A stretch of 64,000 nucleotides of DNA from Actinomarinicola tropica (GTDB lineage Bacteria; Actinomycetota; Acidimicrobiia; Acidimicrobiales; SKKL01): assembly GCF_009650215.1 (NCBI RefSeq), contig NZ_CP045851.1, positions 1,713,189-1,777,188 on the forward strand, in the 5' to 3' direction. Positions 8,925-16,996 of the stretch are shown piece after piece. A model generated the notes under the pieces. It searched no databases. It saw nothing but the letters and a program-made list of their open reading frames with translations, and was not told where the DNA came from. Made by a program: the position numbers and the translations under genes. Every line of letters begins with the position of its first letter. Positions within the stretch are counted from its first letter, which is position 1.

Positions 8925-9418
8925 GAGTCGGCGAGCTTCGCCTCTCGCTCCGTGTTGAGAGCGTCGAGCCAGGCGACGAGCCCCTCGACGGCGGAGGTCC
9001 TCGCGCCGGGGTCGGAGATCTTGGACGAGAGCTCGGCGAGTCGGCGACCGACGGCCTCGTCGGCGGCGGCAAGTGCGGCACGTCCCTTCGGCGTGATCAC
9101 GTGGGCCACGCGACGCCGGTCGGCGGGGTCGGCGGCACGCTCCGCGAACCCCCGGGCCACCAGCCCGTCGACGAGGGCGGTCACGCTCGGGCGGCTCACC
9201 CCCAGGCGGCCGGCGAGCGCCGACGCAGCGGAGGACCCCATGTCGTCGAGGAAGACGAGCATCCGATACTGGGGGAGCGAGAGGTCGACACCGCCCAGGG
9301 CGTTCTCGACCGTGCGGGCGAGGCGGGCGGCGGCGCGGCCGGCCGCGGCCGGGACGGCGCCCGAGGCGAGGTCGTCCGACGAGGTCCCCGGTCGAGCAGA
9401 CGGCGCAGGCGGGCTCAC
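8921..9418 (-). CDS. MarR-family transcriptional regulator
   Basis: A 165-residue winged-helix regulator. The recognition region reads LAGRLGVSRPSVTALVDGLV and the wing is ADPADRRRVAHVITPKG, which is the typical MarR DR.R signature. Helices at both ends should form the dimer interface. It is transcribed away from the M23 peptidase gene. The 108-bp spacer has two nested inverted repeats (9475-9505) that could be its operator. It probably controls the coupled ABC ATPase, itself and perhaps the divergent peptidase. GTG 9418 has a CACACT box 8 nt upstream and no Shine-Dalgarno. Confidence 0.85.
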   Translation of the reverse strand: MSPPAPSARPGTSSDDLASGAVPAAAGRAAARLARTVENALGGVDLSLPQYRMLVFLDDMGSSAASALAGRLGVSRPSVTALVDGLVARGFAERAADPADRRRVAHVITPKGRAALAAADEAVGRRLAELSSKISDPGARTSAVEGLVAWLDALNTEREAKLADS

Positions 9419-9426
9419 GGGGGGTC

Positions 9427-9432
9427 AGTGTG
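9427..9432 (-). promoter_or_regulatory. Candidate -10 box of the MarR-ABC unit
   Basis: On the minus strand CACACT lies 8 nt before GTG 9418. It has A at position 2 and T at position 6, like the stronger boxes in this window. There is no Shine-Dalgarno between it and the start, so the mRNA would be leaderless. Confidence 0.35.
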
Positions 9433-9474
9433 GTGCACGACGCCATGGCTCGCCAAGCACCCGTGGGTCGCGGC

Positions 9475-9505
9475 GCGATCGTCACGCGATCGCAACATCG
9501 TGACG
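9475..9505. promoter_or_regulatory. Nested inverted repeats in the marR/M23 divergent spacer
   Basis: GCGATCG (9475-9481) and CGATCGC (9487-9493) form a perfect 7-bp inverted repeat with a 5-nt spacer. CGTCACG (9480-9486) and CGTGACG (9499-9505) form a second, overlapping one with a 12-nt spacer. The element sits just upstream of the -10 box of the M23 gene. A MarR-dimer operator is the simplest reading, but binding is not shown. Confidence 0.4.
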
Positions 9506-9512
9506 GAGCCGC

Positions 9513-9518
9513 TAGCGT
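9513..9518 (+). promoter_or_regulatory. -10 box TAGCGT of the M23 peptidase gene
   Basis: TAGCGT lies 8 nt before GTG 9527, which is the start that gives a clean signal peptide. No ribosome binding site fits between them. Confidence 0.5.
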
Positions 9519-9526
9519 TGCCGCCC

Positions 9527-10657
9527 GTGCGTGCCGCCGTCGTCTGCTTCGTGGTCCTCGCGCTCGTCGCCGGACCGGTGTCCGCTGCGGGTGCGCAGGT
9601 CGACACCTCCGACCTGCCCCCCTCCTACGCCGAGGAGATCCGCGAGGCGCAGGCGCGGGTCGACGCCGCGACGGCGGAGTTCGCCGACGCCGAGACGCGC
9701 CGCTACGAGATGGAGGCCCAGATCGAGCGCCTGCAGGCCCGTCTCGTCGACGCCGAGGCCGCCCTCGTCGGGCTCCGCGACCGACTCCGCGACATGGCCG
9801 TCAACGAGTACGTGCGGGCCGGGTCGGGCACACCCACGGTGTTCGACGAGGACATCAACCGCCAGGTGCGGGCCAACGCCCTCGCCGAGATCGTCACCGA
9901 GTCCGACACCGACGCGCTCGACGCCTACCGCGCGGCGACGGCCGACCTCGAGCAGGACCGGGAGGAGCTCGACCGGCTGCTCGCCGAGCAGCGCGAGCTG
10001 GTGGCCGACCTCGAGTCCGCCCAGGCCGAGATGGTGGGCGAGCTCGAGCGTCTGCAGGAGCTGGAGGCCGAGCGCCAGGCCGAGATCCAGCGGCGCGAGG
10101 AGGAGGAGCGTCGCCGCCAGGAGGAGGAGCGTCGCCGGCAGGAGGAGGAGCGCGAGCGGCGCGAGCGCGAGGCGGCCGCGAACCGCCCGGCCAACCCGCC
10201 GACCACTCGACCGCCATCGTCGAACGACCCGAGCCCGGCACCGCCGCCGTCGTCGCCTCCGCCGTCGAGCGGCGGATGGGTCTGCCCCGTCGCCGGCCCG
10301 CACTCGTTCATCGACAGCTGGGGCGCGCCCCGCTCGGGCGGCCGCTCGCACAAGGGCGTCGACATGATGGCCTCGACCGGCACGCCGGTCGTCGCTCCCG
10401 TCAGCGGCACCGTGACGCACCGGGGCAACTCGATCGGCGGACTGTCGTTCCACCTGAACGGCGTCGACGGGCACTACTACTACGGCACGCACCTGTCCGC
10501 CTACGGCGCGTCGGGGCAGGTGCAGGCGGGCACCGTGATCGGCTACGTCGGCGACACCGGCAACGCCCGTGGCATCCCGCACCTGCACTTCGAGATCCAC
10601 CCGAACGGCGGCTCGGCGGTCAACCCGACGCCCACCGTGCGCGCCGCCTGCGGCTGA
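9527..10657 (+). CDS. Secreted coiled-coil M23 family metallopeptidase
   Basis: The 376-residue protein starts with a signal peptide (VRAAVVCFVVLALVAG, likely cut after the Ala-rich SAAGAQ). A long charged coiled coil (about residues 30-220) ends in an EEERRRQ repeat encoded by 21-bp DNA repeats. A Pro/Ser/Thr linker follows, then a C-terminal LytM/M23 domain. The zinc ligands are present (HKGVD and HLHFEIH), so it should be an active peptidoglycan endopeptidase. The layout matches EnvC/RipA-like cell-separation proteins. GTG 9500 in the same frame would add nine residues; 9527 is preferred because of the -10 box. Confidence 0.85.
   Translation: MRAAVVCFVVLALVAGPVSAAGAQVDTSDLPPSYAEEIREAQARVDAATAEFADAETRRYEMEAQIERLQARLVDAEAALVGLRDRLRDMAVNEYVRAGSGTPTVFDEDINRQVRANALAEIVTESDTDALDAYRAATADLEQDREELDRLLAEQRELVADLESAQAEMVGELERLQELEAERQAEIQRREEEERRRQEEERRRQEEERERREREAAANRPANPPTTRPPSSNDPSPAPPPSSPPPSSGGWVCPVAGPHSFIDSWGAPRSGGRSHKGVDMMASTGTPVVAPVSGTVTHRGNSIGGLSFHLNGVDGHYYYGTHLSAYGASGQVQAGTVIGYVGDTGNARGIPHLHFEIHPNGGSAVNPTPTVRAACG
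10098..10160 (+). repeat. Three 21-bp tandem repeats inside the M23 gene
   Basis: The units 10098-10118, 10119-10139 and 10140-10160 share AGGAGGAGGAGCG at their start, the first two being almost identical. They encode EEERRRQ-type heptads at the end of the coiled coil, so unit number could change without shifting the frame or the helix register. Confidence 0.7.
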
Positions 10658-10666
10658 CCCCAGCCG
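10651..10666. terminator. U-less hairpin between convergent M23 and fabI genes
   Basis: CGGCTG (10651-10656) pairs with CAGCCG (10661-10666) around an ACCC loop. The stem includes the TGA stop of the M23 gene. There is no T-tract on either side, so termination is only inferred from the position between convergent genes. Confidence 0.35.
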
Positions 10667-10706
10667 GACGGGCGACGACGAGGAGGCGCCGCGTCGGCGT
10701 GCGGTC

Positions 10707-11477
10707 CTAGGCGCCCATGGCGTGGTAGCCGCCGTCGACGTGGACCATCTCGCCGGTGGTCGACGGGAACCAGTCCGACAGCATCGCGACGCACGTGCGC
10801 GACACGGCGGTGCTGTCGTTCACGTCCCACCCGAGGGGTGCCCGCTCGTCCCACACGTCCTCGAACTTCGCGAACCCGGGGATCGACTTGGCGGCGATCG
10901 TCCGCATCGGCCCGGCCGCGACCATGTTCACCCGGATGCCGTCCGGGCCGAGGTCTCGGGCCAGGTACCGCGAGGTCGACTCGAGCGCCGACTTCGCCAC
11001 GCCCATCCAGTCGTACGCCGGCCACGCGACACGCGCGTCGAAGGTGAGCCCGAGGATCGAGCCCCCGTGCTCCTTCATCAGCGGGTGCACCGCGCCGGCG
11101 AGCGCCTTGTAGGAGTAGGCGGAGACGTGGAGCGCCACGCTGACGTCGTCCCAACCGGCGTTCATGAAGTTGTCCCCGAGGCACGCCTCGGGCGCGAAGC
11201 CGATGGCGTGCAGCACGCCGTCGACCCGCCCCCACCGCTGCTGGAGCTCGGTGGTGAGCGCCTCCAGGTGCTCGGGCGACGACACGTCGACCTCGAGCAC
11301 GTCGGGCGTCGTCGGCAGCTTGCGTGCCGTGCGCTGGGTGATCGACATCCCCCGACCGAAGCCGGTGAGCAGCACCTCCGCCCCCTCCTCCTGGGCCAGG
11401 CGAGCCACGCCGAAGGCGAGGGAGGCGTCGGTCAGGACGCCGGTGACGAGGATGCGCGAGCCGTCGAGGATTCCCAT
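10707..11477 (-). CDS. fabI: Enoyl-[acyl-carrier-protein] reductase, InhA/FabI type
   Basis: A 256-residue short-chain dehydrogenase. The N-terminal GILDGSRILVTGVLTDASLAFG is the FabI-specific NADH-binding start, and YDWMGVAK carries the catalytic Tyr and Lys in the spacing seen in InhA. GPMRTIAAKSIPGF is the substrate loop. It reduces the double bond in the last step of each fatty-acid elongation cycle. I begin it at ATG 11477 (MGILDG), where homologues begin; an in-frame GTG at 11531 would add 18 Arg-rich residues. Mycobacterial inhA lies behind fabG (mabA), which is not adjacent here. Confidence 0.92.
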   Translation of the reverse strand: MGILDGSRILVTGVLTDASLAFGVARLAQEEGAEVLLTGFGRGMSITQRTARKLPTTPDVLEVDVSSPEHLEALTTELQQRWGRVDGVLHAIGFAPEACLGDNFMNAGWDDVSVALHVSAYSYKALAGAVHPLMKEHGGSILGLTFDARVAWPAYDWMGVAKSALESTSRYLARDLGPDGIRVNMVAAGPMRTIAAKSIPGFAKFEDVWDERAPLGWDVNDSTAVSRTCVAMLSDWFPSTTGEMVHVDGGYHAMGA

Positions 11478-11520
11478 GTGGCGTCCGACCCGGGAGGCGC
11501 GGCGGGCGTTACCGGAGGGC

Positions 11521-11554
11521 TCGCGTCCCACTGTGTGGGCTGGCGTCGCCGCGA
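11521..11554. promoter_or_regulatory. Inverted repeats in the fabI/F420-oxidoreductase divergent spacer
   Basis: CCCAC (11527-11531) and GTGGG (11535-11539) form a hairpin with a TGT loop. They are flanked by TCGCG (11521-11525) and CGCGA (11550-11554). The element lies between two divergent starts and could bind a regulator; no known operator consensus is matched. Confidence 0.25.
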
Positions 11555-11565
11555 GGCACCACCAC

Positions 11566-11571
11566 TATGGT
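11566..11571 (+). promoter_or_regulatory. -10 box TATGGT of the F420 oxidoreductase gene
   Basis: TATGGT stands 7 nt before GTG 11579. It contains the alternative ATG at 11567, so if this box is used the protein must start downstream, at 11579. Confidence 0.45.
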
Positions 11572-11578
11572 GACGCCC

Positions 11579-12235
11579 GTGCATATCGGAGTGCTGGGAG
11601 CGACCGGTCCGGCGGGGAGTGGCTTGGCGGCCCGACTCGCAGCGTCCGGCCACGAGGTCATCATCGGGTCACGCTCGCACGAGCGTGCCGTCGAGGTCCG
11701 TGACGAGCTGGTCGGCCGGTGGCCGGACCACGCGCTCGTGATCGAGGCCGGCGACAACCAGGCCGCCGCCGGTGCCGAGGTCGTGGTCATCGCCACCCCG
11801 TGGGACGGCGCGTCGACGACGGCGGCGTCGCTCGTCGAGCAGCTCGACGGCAAGGTCGTCATCTGCATGGCCAACGCCCTGACGCGGATGGGCAAGGAGT
11901 TCCAGCCCCTCGTGCCGCCGCGCGGCTCGGTGGCGGGCAACGTGCAGGCCGCGCTCCCCGGCAGCCGGGTGGCGGCGGCGATGCACCACATCCCCGCCAA
12001 GGAGCTCGGCGACCTCTCGCACCCCGTGGAGAGCGACGTGCTCGTCTGCTCCGACCACGCGTCGGCGACGGACGTGACGAGCGAGCTGATCGACTCGATG
12101 CCGGACATGCGGGCGCTCGACGCCGGCAGCCTGGCGCTGGCGGCCCCGATCGAGGCGTTCACCGCGGTGCTGCTGCAGCTGAACGTCCGCTACAAGACCC
12201 GCGCGGCGGTCAAGTTCACCGGCATCACGCGGTGA
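11579..12235 (+). CDS. NADPH-dependent F420 reductase
   Basis: A 218-residue Rossmann protein. HIGVLGATGPAGSGLAARLA binds the dinucleotide, SRSHERA after the second strand suits the NADP phosphate, and VAGNVQAALPGSRVAAAMHH is characteristic of F420:NADPH oxidoreductases (Fno/NpdG). It would move hydride between NADPH and coenzyme F420 and so feed F420-dependent enzymes. GTG 11579 is chosen from the TATGGT box 7 nt upstream; ATG 11567 would add four residues. Its stop overlaps the MshC-like gene (GTGA). Confidence 0.83.
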   Translation: MHIGVLGATGPAGSGLAARLAASGHEVIIGSRSHERAVEVRDELVGRWPDHALVIEAGDNQAAAGAEVVVIATPWDGASTTAASLVEQLDGKVVICMANALTRMGKEFQPLVPPRGSVAGNVQAALPGSRVAAAMHHIPAKELGDLSHPVESDVLVCSDHASATDVTSELIDSMPDMRALDAGSLALAAPIEAFTAVLLQLNVRYKTRAAVKFTGITR

Positions 12236-13401
12236 CCGAGCGGGGTCCCGCCGAGGGGCCGATGCGCCTCTACGACACGGCCCGCGCGGTCGTCGTCCCG
12301 TTCGAGCCGGGCCCCGTCGTCACCATGTACACGTGCGGCATCACGCCGTACGACGCCACCCACATCGGGCACGCCGCGGTGTACCTCACCTACGACGTGC
12401 TCCAGCGCCGACTGCGCGACCGGGGCCACGAGACCCGCTGCGTCCGCAACATCACCGACGTGGACGACTCCATCCTCGGCAAGGCCCGCGAGCTCGGCGT
12501 CCACTACCTGGACCTCGCCGCCGCGGAGACGGCGCGGTTCCAGAGCGACATGGAGGTCCTGCAGGTCCTCCCGTGCTGGAGCGAGCCGCGCGCCACCTCG
12601 GCCATCGCCGACATCCGCGGCTTCATCGGGATGGTGCTCGACCAGGGCCACGCGTACGTCTCCGGCGGCGCCGTCTACTTCGACATCTCGACCTTCGACC
12701 GCTTCGGCCAGGTGAGCAACCTCCCTCGGGAGACGATGCTCGAGTACGCGGCCGAGCGGGGCGGCAACGTCGACGACCCGAACAAGCGCGACCCGCTCGA
12801 CTTCGTGCTGTGGCAGCCGTCGGCGGACGACGAGCCGGCGTGGGAGTCCCTGTGGGGACCGGGGCGTCCGGGGTGGCACATCGAGTGCTCGGCTCTGGCG
12901 CTGCGGGAGCTCGGGACCACGATCGACCTGCACGGCGGCGGCGGCGACCTGATCTTCCCCCACCACGAGTGCGAGGCGGCCCAGTCGGAGGCGGCGACCG
13001 GTGAGCCGTTCGTCCGCCACTGGATGCACCAGGCGATGGTCCGCATGGACGGCGAGAAGATGTCGAAGTCGCTCGGCAACCTGGTGTTCGTCAGCGACCT
13101 CCGCACCGCCTGGGACCCCCGCGCCATCCGCCTCGGCGTCGTCGGTCACCACTACCGCGACTCGTGGGAGTGGGACGACCAGCTCATGCCCGACGCCCAG
13201 GCCCGCCTCGAGCGGTGGCTGGCCGCGGGGGAGGGGGACGGCGCGCTCGACCAGGTCCGCGCCGCGCTCGACGACGACCTCGACACGCCGACCGCCGTGG
13301 CCGCGATCGATGCCGCGGCGGCCAGCGGCGAGGGCGTGTCGACGGCGGCGATGCTCCTCGGCGTCGACCTGCTCGACCCGCCGCACGCCCACCTGGCCTG
13401 A
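12232..13401 (+). CDS. mshC: MshC-like cysteine ligase (cysteinyl-tRNA synthetase family)
   Basis: At 389 residues this is shorter than CysS (about 460). It has the form CGITPYDATHIGHAA at the ATP site, as in mycothiol ligase MshC, rather than the CGPTVY form of CysS. HIECSA, GGGGDLIFPHHE and KMSKSLGN are intact, giving the zinc site and both class I motifs. MshC joins cysteine to glucosaminyl-inositol during mycothiol synthesis. No other mycothiol gene is adjacent, and a divergent CysS cannot be excluded. It is translationally coupled to the F420 oxidoreductase. Confidence 0.75.
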   Translation: MTERGPAEGPMRLYDTARAVVVPFEPGPVVTMYTCGITPYDATHIGHAAVYLTYDVLQRRLRDRGHETRCVRNITDVDDSILGKARELGVHYLDLAAAETARFQSDMEVLQVLPCWSEPRATSAIADIRGFIGMVLDQGHAYVSGGAVYFDISTFDRFGQVSNLPRETMLEYAAERGGNVDDPNKRDPLDFVLWQPSADDEPAWESLWGPGRPGWHIECSALALRELGTTIDLHGGGGDLIFPHHECEAAQSEAATGEPFVRHWMHQAMVRMDGEKMSKSLGNLVFVSDLRTAWDPRAIRLGVVGHHYRDSWEWDDQLMPDAQARLERWLAAGEGDGALDQVRAALDDDLDTPTAVAAIDAAAASGEGVSTAAMLLGVDLLDPPHAHLA

Positions 13402-13440
13402 GGTTCGCCGCTCGCCCGAGCACGACCGGCGCCGGGGGTG

Positions 13441-13446
13441 CAGACT
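13441..13446 (+). promoter_or_regulatory. Candidate -10 box CAGACT of the PlsC-like gene
   Basis: CAGACT lies 6 nt before GTG 13453, the ideal spacing for a leaderless start. The first base differs from the usual T. Confidence 0.35.
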
Positions 13447-13452
13447 TGTCCC

Positions 13453-14253
13453 GTGGGGACACTCGCCGTCGACGAGGAGCGCATCGGGAGCCTCTACCGC
13501 GTCGCCCGGGCAGTGGTGCGTCCGGTGCTCCTCACCGCGTGGCGCGTCGTGGTCGAGGGCCTCGAGAACATCCCCTCGGAGGGGCCCGCGATCATCGCGC
13601 CGAACCACACCGCTGCAATCGACTCGTTCTTCATCCCCGCCGTCCTGCCCCGCCGGATCATCTACGTGGGCAAGAGCGAGTACCTGGACGACTGGAAGAC
13701 CCGCCGGCTGTTCCCGGCGCTGGGCATGATCCCGATCGACCGCTCCGGCGGCGATGCCAGCCAGCGGGCGCTCGCCACCGCGAAGCGGGTCCTCGAGCGG
13801 GGCGAGCTGTTCGGCATCTACCCCGAGGGCACCCGGTCGCGCACCGGTCGCCTGCACAAGGGGCACACCGGGATGGCCCGCCTGGCGATCGAGACCGGCG
13901 CGCCGATCGTCCCCGTCGGCATCATCGGCACGCGCGAGATCCAGCCGCCCGAGGTGTCGGTGCCCCTGCCGCTGAAGCGGGTCCAGATCCGGTTCGGCGC
14001 CGCCATCGACCCCCACCGGTACGCCACCCGCGCCGACGACCGGTTGGCCCTGCGCCAGCTCACCGACGAGGTCATGTTCGAGATCCGGGAGCTGTCCGGC
14101 CAGGAGTACGACCCGACCTACGCGACGAAGGGCGCGACCCCCAGTGCCCCGCCACCGGACGTGATCGACGTGACCGCCGCCGCCGACCGCCGGTCGTCGA
14201 GCGAGGTGCTCCGTCCGATCGCATCGGACGCCCCGCACGCCGAGGCGGGCTAG
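13453..14253 (+). CDS. 1-acyl-sn-glycerol-3-phosphate acyltransferase family protein
   Basis: A 266-residue PlsC-type enzyme. NHTAAID is the HX4D catalytic motif, and [10 protein letters not shown] is the substrate-phosphate loop. [11 protein letters not shown] follows at the usual distance. It should acylate lysophosphatidate, or a related glycerolipid, at the membrane. The last 40 residues are Ser/Pro-rich and low in complexity. An earlier in-frame GTG at 13438 would add five residues; 13453 is preferred because of the CAGACT box. Confidence 0.85.
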   Translation: MGTLAVDEERIGSLYRVARAVVRPVLLTAWRVVVEGLENIPSEGPAIIAPNHTAAIDSFFIPAVLPRRIIYVGKSEYLDDWKTRRLFPALGMIPIDRSGGDASQRALATAKRVLERGELFGIYPEGTRSRTGRLHKGHTGMARLAIETGAPIVPVGIIGTREIQPPEVSVPLPLKRVQIRFGAAIDPHRYATRADDRLALRQLTDEVMFEIRELSGQEYDPTYATKGATPSAPPPDVIDVTAAADRRSSSEVLRPIASDAPHAEAG

Positions 14254-14285
14254 GAACCCCTGCCGGGGCGGTCCGGGCGCGACGG

Positions 14286-14291
14286 TAACCT
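14286..14291 (+). promoter_or_regulatory. -10 box TAACCT of thrS
   Basis: GGTAACCT ends 8 nt before the thrS ATG. No Shine-Dalgarno sequence lies between. Confidence 0.5.
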
Positions 14292-14299
14292 CGGCTCCG

Positions 14300-16267
14300 A
14301 TGGCCGACTCGATCACGATCACGCTCCCCGACGGCTCCGCGAAGGAGCTGCCCCACGGGTCCACCGCCGCCGACCTCGCCGCGTCGATCGGACCGCGGCT
14401 CGCGAAGGACGCGGTGATCGCCGTGGTCGACGGCACCGAGCGGGACCTCACGTTCGAGCTGCCCGACCGGGCCGAGGTCAGCATCGTCACGCCGAACAGC
14501 GACCGCGGGCTCTACACGATCCGCCACTCCACCGCCCACGTGCTGGCCCAGGCCGTCCTCGACCTCTTCCCGGGCGCCACGTTCGCCATCGGCCCGCCGG
14601 TGCAGGACGGCTTCTACTACGACTTCCAGCTGCCCGAGGGCGGCACGTTCCACGAGGACGACCTCGAGCGCATCGAGGCCCGCATGCGCGAGATCATCGC
14701 CGAGAAGCAGCCGTTCGTCCGCGACGAGATCCCCGACAGCGAGGCGCTCGAGCTCTTCCGGGACCACCCCTTCAAGCTGGAGATCATCAAGGGCGCCGCC
14801 GACGACCCGATGTCGGCCACCGAGACGGGCCTCGTCCGCACCTACGAGAACCCGCCGAACTTCATCGACCTCTGCCGCGGCCCCCACGTGCCCCACACCG
14901 GGCGGCTCGGCGACTTCAAGCTCATGCGCGTGGCCGGCGCCTACTGGCGCGGCGACGAGTCCCAGCCGATGCTCCAGCGCATCTACGGCACCGCGTGGGA
15001 CACCAAGCAGGCGCTCGCCGACCACCTCCATCGCCTGGAGGAGGCCGAGAAGCGGGACCACCGCAGGCTCGGCGTCGAGCTCGACCTGTTCAGCTTCCCC
15101 GACGAGATCGGCTCGGGGCTGGCCGTCTTCCACCCGAAGGGCGGCATCGTCCGACGGATCATGGAGGACTACTCCCGGCGTCGCCACGAGGAGGCGGGCT
15201 ACGAGTTCGTCTACTCGCCGCACATCACCAAGGAGGGCCTCTTCCACACGTCGGGGCACCTCGACTGGTACGCCGACGGGATGTTCCCCCCGATGCACCT
15301 CGACGACGTCGGGGGCGAGGGCGGCACCGACTACTACCTGCGGCCGATGAACTGCCCGTTCCACGTGCTCATCTTCCGGAGCCGCACGCGGTCCTACCGC
15401 GAGCTGCCGCTCCGCCTCTTCGAGTTCGGGACGGTCTACCGCTACGAGAAGTCCGGCGTCGTCCACGGCCTCACCCGCGTCCGGGGCATGACCCAGGACG
15501 ACTCGCACATCTTCACGACCAAGGAGCAGATGGCCGAGGAGCTCGACTCGCTCCTCACCTTCGTCCTCGACCTCCTCCGGGACTACGGGCTCGACGACTT
15601 CTACCTGGAGCTCTCCACCCGCGACGAGGAGAAGTCCGTCGGCACGATCGAGGAGTGGGACGAGGCGACCGCGGTGCTGCGGCAGGTCGGCGAGGCGCGG
15701 GGCCTCGAGCTCGTCCTCGACGAAGGCGGTGGCGCGTTCTACGGGCCGAAGATCTCCGTCCAGGCGCGGGACGCGATCGGGCGCACCTGGCAGATGTCGA
15801 CCATCCAGCTCGACTTCCAGACGCCCCAACGGTTCGGCATCACCTACACCGGCGCCGACGGCCAGCGCCACCAGCCGATCATGATCCACCGCGCCCTGTT
15901 CGGCTCGATCGAGCGCTTCTTCGGTGTCCTCACCGAGCACTACGCCGGGGCGTTCCCGGCCTGGCTGGCCCCGGTGCAGGTCCGGGTGCTCGGCGTGCGC
16001 GACGACCACGACGACCACGCGTTCGCGCTGGCCGAGCGCCTCCGCGCCGCGGGGTTCCGGGCCGACGCTGTCGAGGCGAACGAGCCGCTCGGGGCCCGCA
16101 TCCGTCGGGCCAAGACCGAGAAGCTGCCCTACGTCCTCGTGGTCGGCGACGACGACGTCGCCAACGACACCGCGGGGGTGAACCCCCGTGGCGGCGACGT
16201 CGAGCGCGGCGTCGGCATCGACGCCTTCATCGAGCGACTCGCCGCCGAGGTGGCGGCGCACAGCTGA
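14300..16267 (+). CDS. thrS: Threonyl-tRNA synthetase
   Basis: Full-length class II synthetase of 655 residues. An N-terminal TGS domain (1-65) is followed by the editing domain with [10 protein letters not shown] and the zinc-type CRGPH. The catalytic core has the motif 2 region ([13 protein letters not shown]) and motif 3 ([11 protein letters not shown]). A C-terminal anticodon-binding domain closes it. It charges tRNA-Thr. The order thrS-HIT-pgsA-acyltransferase-pimA downstream matches the mycobacterial phosphatidylinositol-mannoside locus. Confidence 0.97.
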   Translation: MADSITITLPDGSAKELPHGSTAADLAASIGPRLAKDAVIAVVDGTERDLTFELPDRAEVSIVTPNSDRGLYTIRHSTAHVLAQAVLDLFPGATFAIGPPVQDGFYYDFQLPEGGTFHEDDLERIEARMREIIAEKQPFVRDEIPDSEALELFRDHPFKLEIIKGAADDPMSATETGLVRTYENPPNFIDLCRGPHVPHTGRLGDFKLMRVAGAYWRGDESQPMLQRIYGTAWDTKQALADHLHRLEEAEKRDHRRLGVELDLFSFPDEIGSGLAVFHPKGGIVRRIMEDYSRRRHEEAGYEFVYSPHITKEGLFHTSGHLDWYADGMFPPMHLDDVGGEGGTDYYLRPMNCPFHVLIFRSRTRSYRELPLRLFEFGTVYRYEKSGVVHGLTRVRGMTQDDSHIFTTKEQMAEELDSLLTFVLDLLRDYGLDDFYLELSTRDEEKSVGTIEEWDEATAVLRQVGEARGLELVLDEGGGAFYGPKISVQARDAIGRTWQMSTIQLDFQTPQRFGITYTGADGQRHQPIMIHRALFGSIERFFGVLTEHYAGAFPAWLAPVQVRVLGVRDDHDDHAFALAERLRAAGFRADAVEANEPLGARIRRAKTEKLPYVLVVGDDDVANDTAGVNPRGGDVERGVGIDAFIERLAAEVAAHS

Positions 16268-16269
16268 CC

Positions 16270-16773
16270 GTGCCGTCCCTCGATCGCATCTGGGCCGGCT
16301 GGCGGATCCCCTACATCGAGGCGTCCGGGGCCGAGGAGCCGCCGCCGGGGGAGGGGTCGCTCTTCGAACGCATCCTGGCCCTGCCCGACGAGGAGGGGAT
16401 GGTGGTGCGACGCGGCCGGACCTGCGCGGCGCTGCTCAACGCCTACCCCTACAGCAACGGGCACCTGATGGTGCTGCCGAACCGTGCGGTCGCTGAGCTG
16501 GAGGGCCTCGACGACGAGGAGCACGCCGAGCTGTGGTCGCTCGTGCGTGACGGCACGGCGGCGATCAAGGCCGCGTACCGACCCGACGGCGTGAACATCG
16601 GGGTGAACCTCGGGCGGGGCGCCGGGGCCGGCGTCCCGGACCACCTCCACGTCCACGTGCTGCCGCGGTGGGCGGGCGACACGAACTTCATGACCTCGGT
16701 CGCCGAGACGCGGGTGCTGCCCGAACCGCTCGGCGACGCGTGGCGCAAGCTGCGCGCGGCCTGGCCCGGCTGA
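16270..16773 (+). CDS. HIT family nucleotide hydrolase/phosphorylase
   Basis: A 167-residue histidine-triad protein with HLHVHVLPRW as the HxHxHxx motif. The extended N-terminus (WAGWRIPYIE) and the LNAYPYSNGHLMVLPNR strand are typical of the Fhit/Ap4A-phosphorylase-like branch. It likely cleaves dinucleoside polyphosphates or adenylylated compounds. GTG 16270 starts two nt after the thrS stop, as in mycobacteria, where this gene sits between thrS and pgsA1. Confidence 0.88.
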   Translation: MPSLDRIWAGWRIPYIEASGAEEPPPGEGSLFERILALPDEEGMVVRRGRTCAALLNAYPYSNGHLMVLPNRAVAELEGLDDEEHAELWSLVRDGTAAIKAAYRPDGVNIGVNLGRGAGAGVPDHLHVHVLPRWAGDTNFMTSVAETRVLPEPLGDAWRKLRAAWPG

Positions 16774-16982
16774 CCGGCCCCTCGCCTCATGCCCGCGCCG
16801 TCGGGGGCCCCGTCCCGCGTCGCCGCGCCGCCCCCTCGTCCCGGTTGGGCGCGGTTGGTGTCACATGCGCCGGATGCCGCGCCCGAGCCGGGGGGTTGGG
16901 CGCGGTTGGCGTCACATGGGCCGGATGTCGCGCCCGACGGAACGGGCGGACGGCGGATTCGGGTCCACGGGAGCGGGGCCGG
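16774..16982. other. Spacer carrying a direct repeat
   Basis: No credible gene is seen in these 209 bases. They hold a 44-bp imperfect tandem repeat (16843-16937) and otherwise GC-rich sequence. One frame is open through the repeat in phase with its 51-bp period, but it has no start signal and no recognisable product. Confidence 0.5.
16843..16937. repeat. Two-copy direct repeat, 44-bp units, 51-bp period
   Basis: 16843-16886 and 16894-16937 differ at only three of 44 positions. Each unit begins GGTTGGGCGCGGTTGG and ends CGCGCCCGA. The 51-bp period is a multiple of three. Nothing else in the window matches the whole unit. Confidence 0.85.
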
Positions 16983-16988
16983 TACCCT
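16983..16988 (+). promoter_or_regulatory. -10 box TACCCT of the gene at 16997
   Basis: GGTACCCT ends 8 nt before ATG 16997. It lies about 45 bp after the second copy of the direct repeat, so the repeat occupies the upstream region of this promoter. Confidence 0.5.
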
Positions 16989-16996
16989 CCCCGCCG

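Noticed and set aside
16789-16982. Open frame through the tandem repeat encoding WARL-SH-PD-AP-type repeats
   Set aside because: The repeat is in phase with the frame only because the period is 51 bp. There is no start signal, it runs into gene 16997 in another frame, and the peptide is like no known protein.
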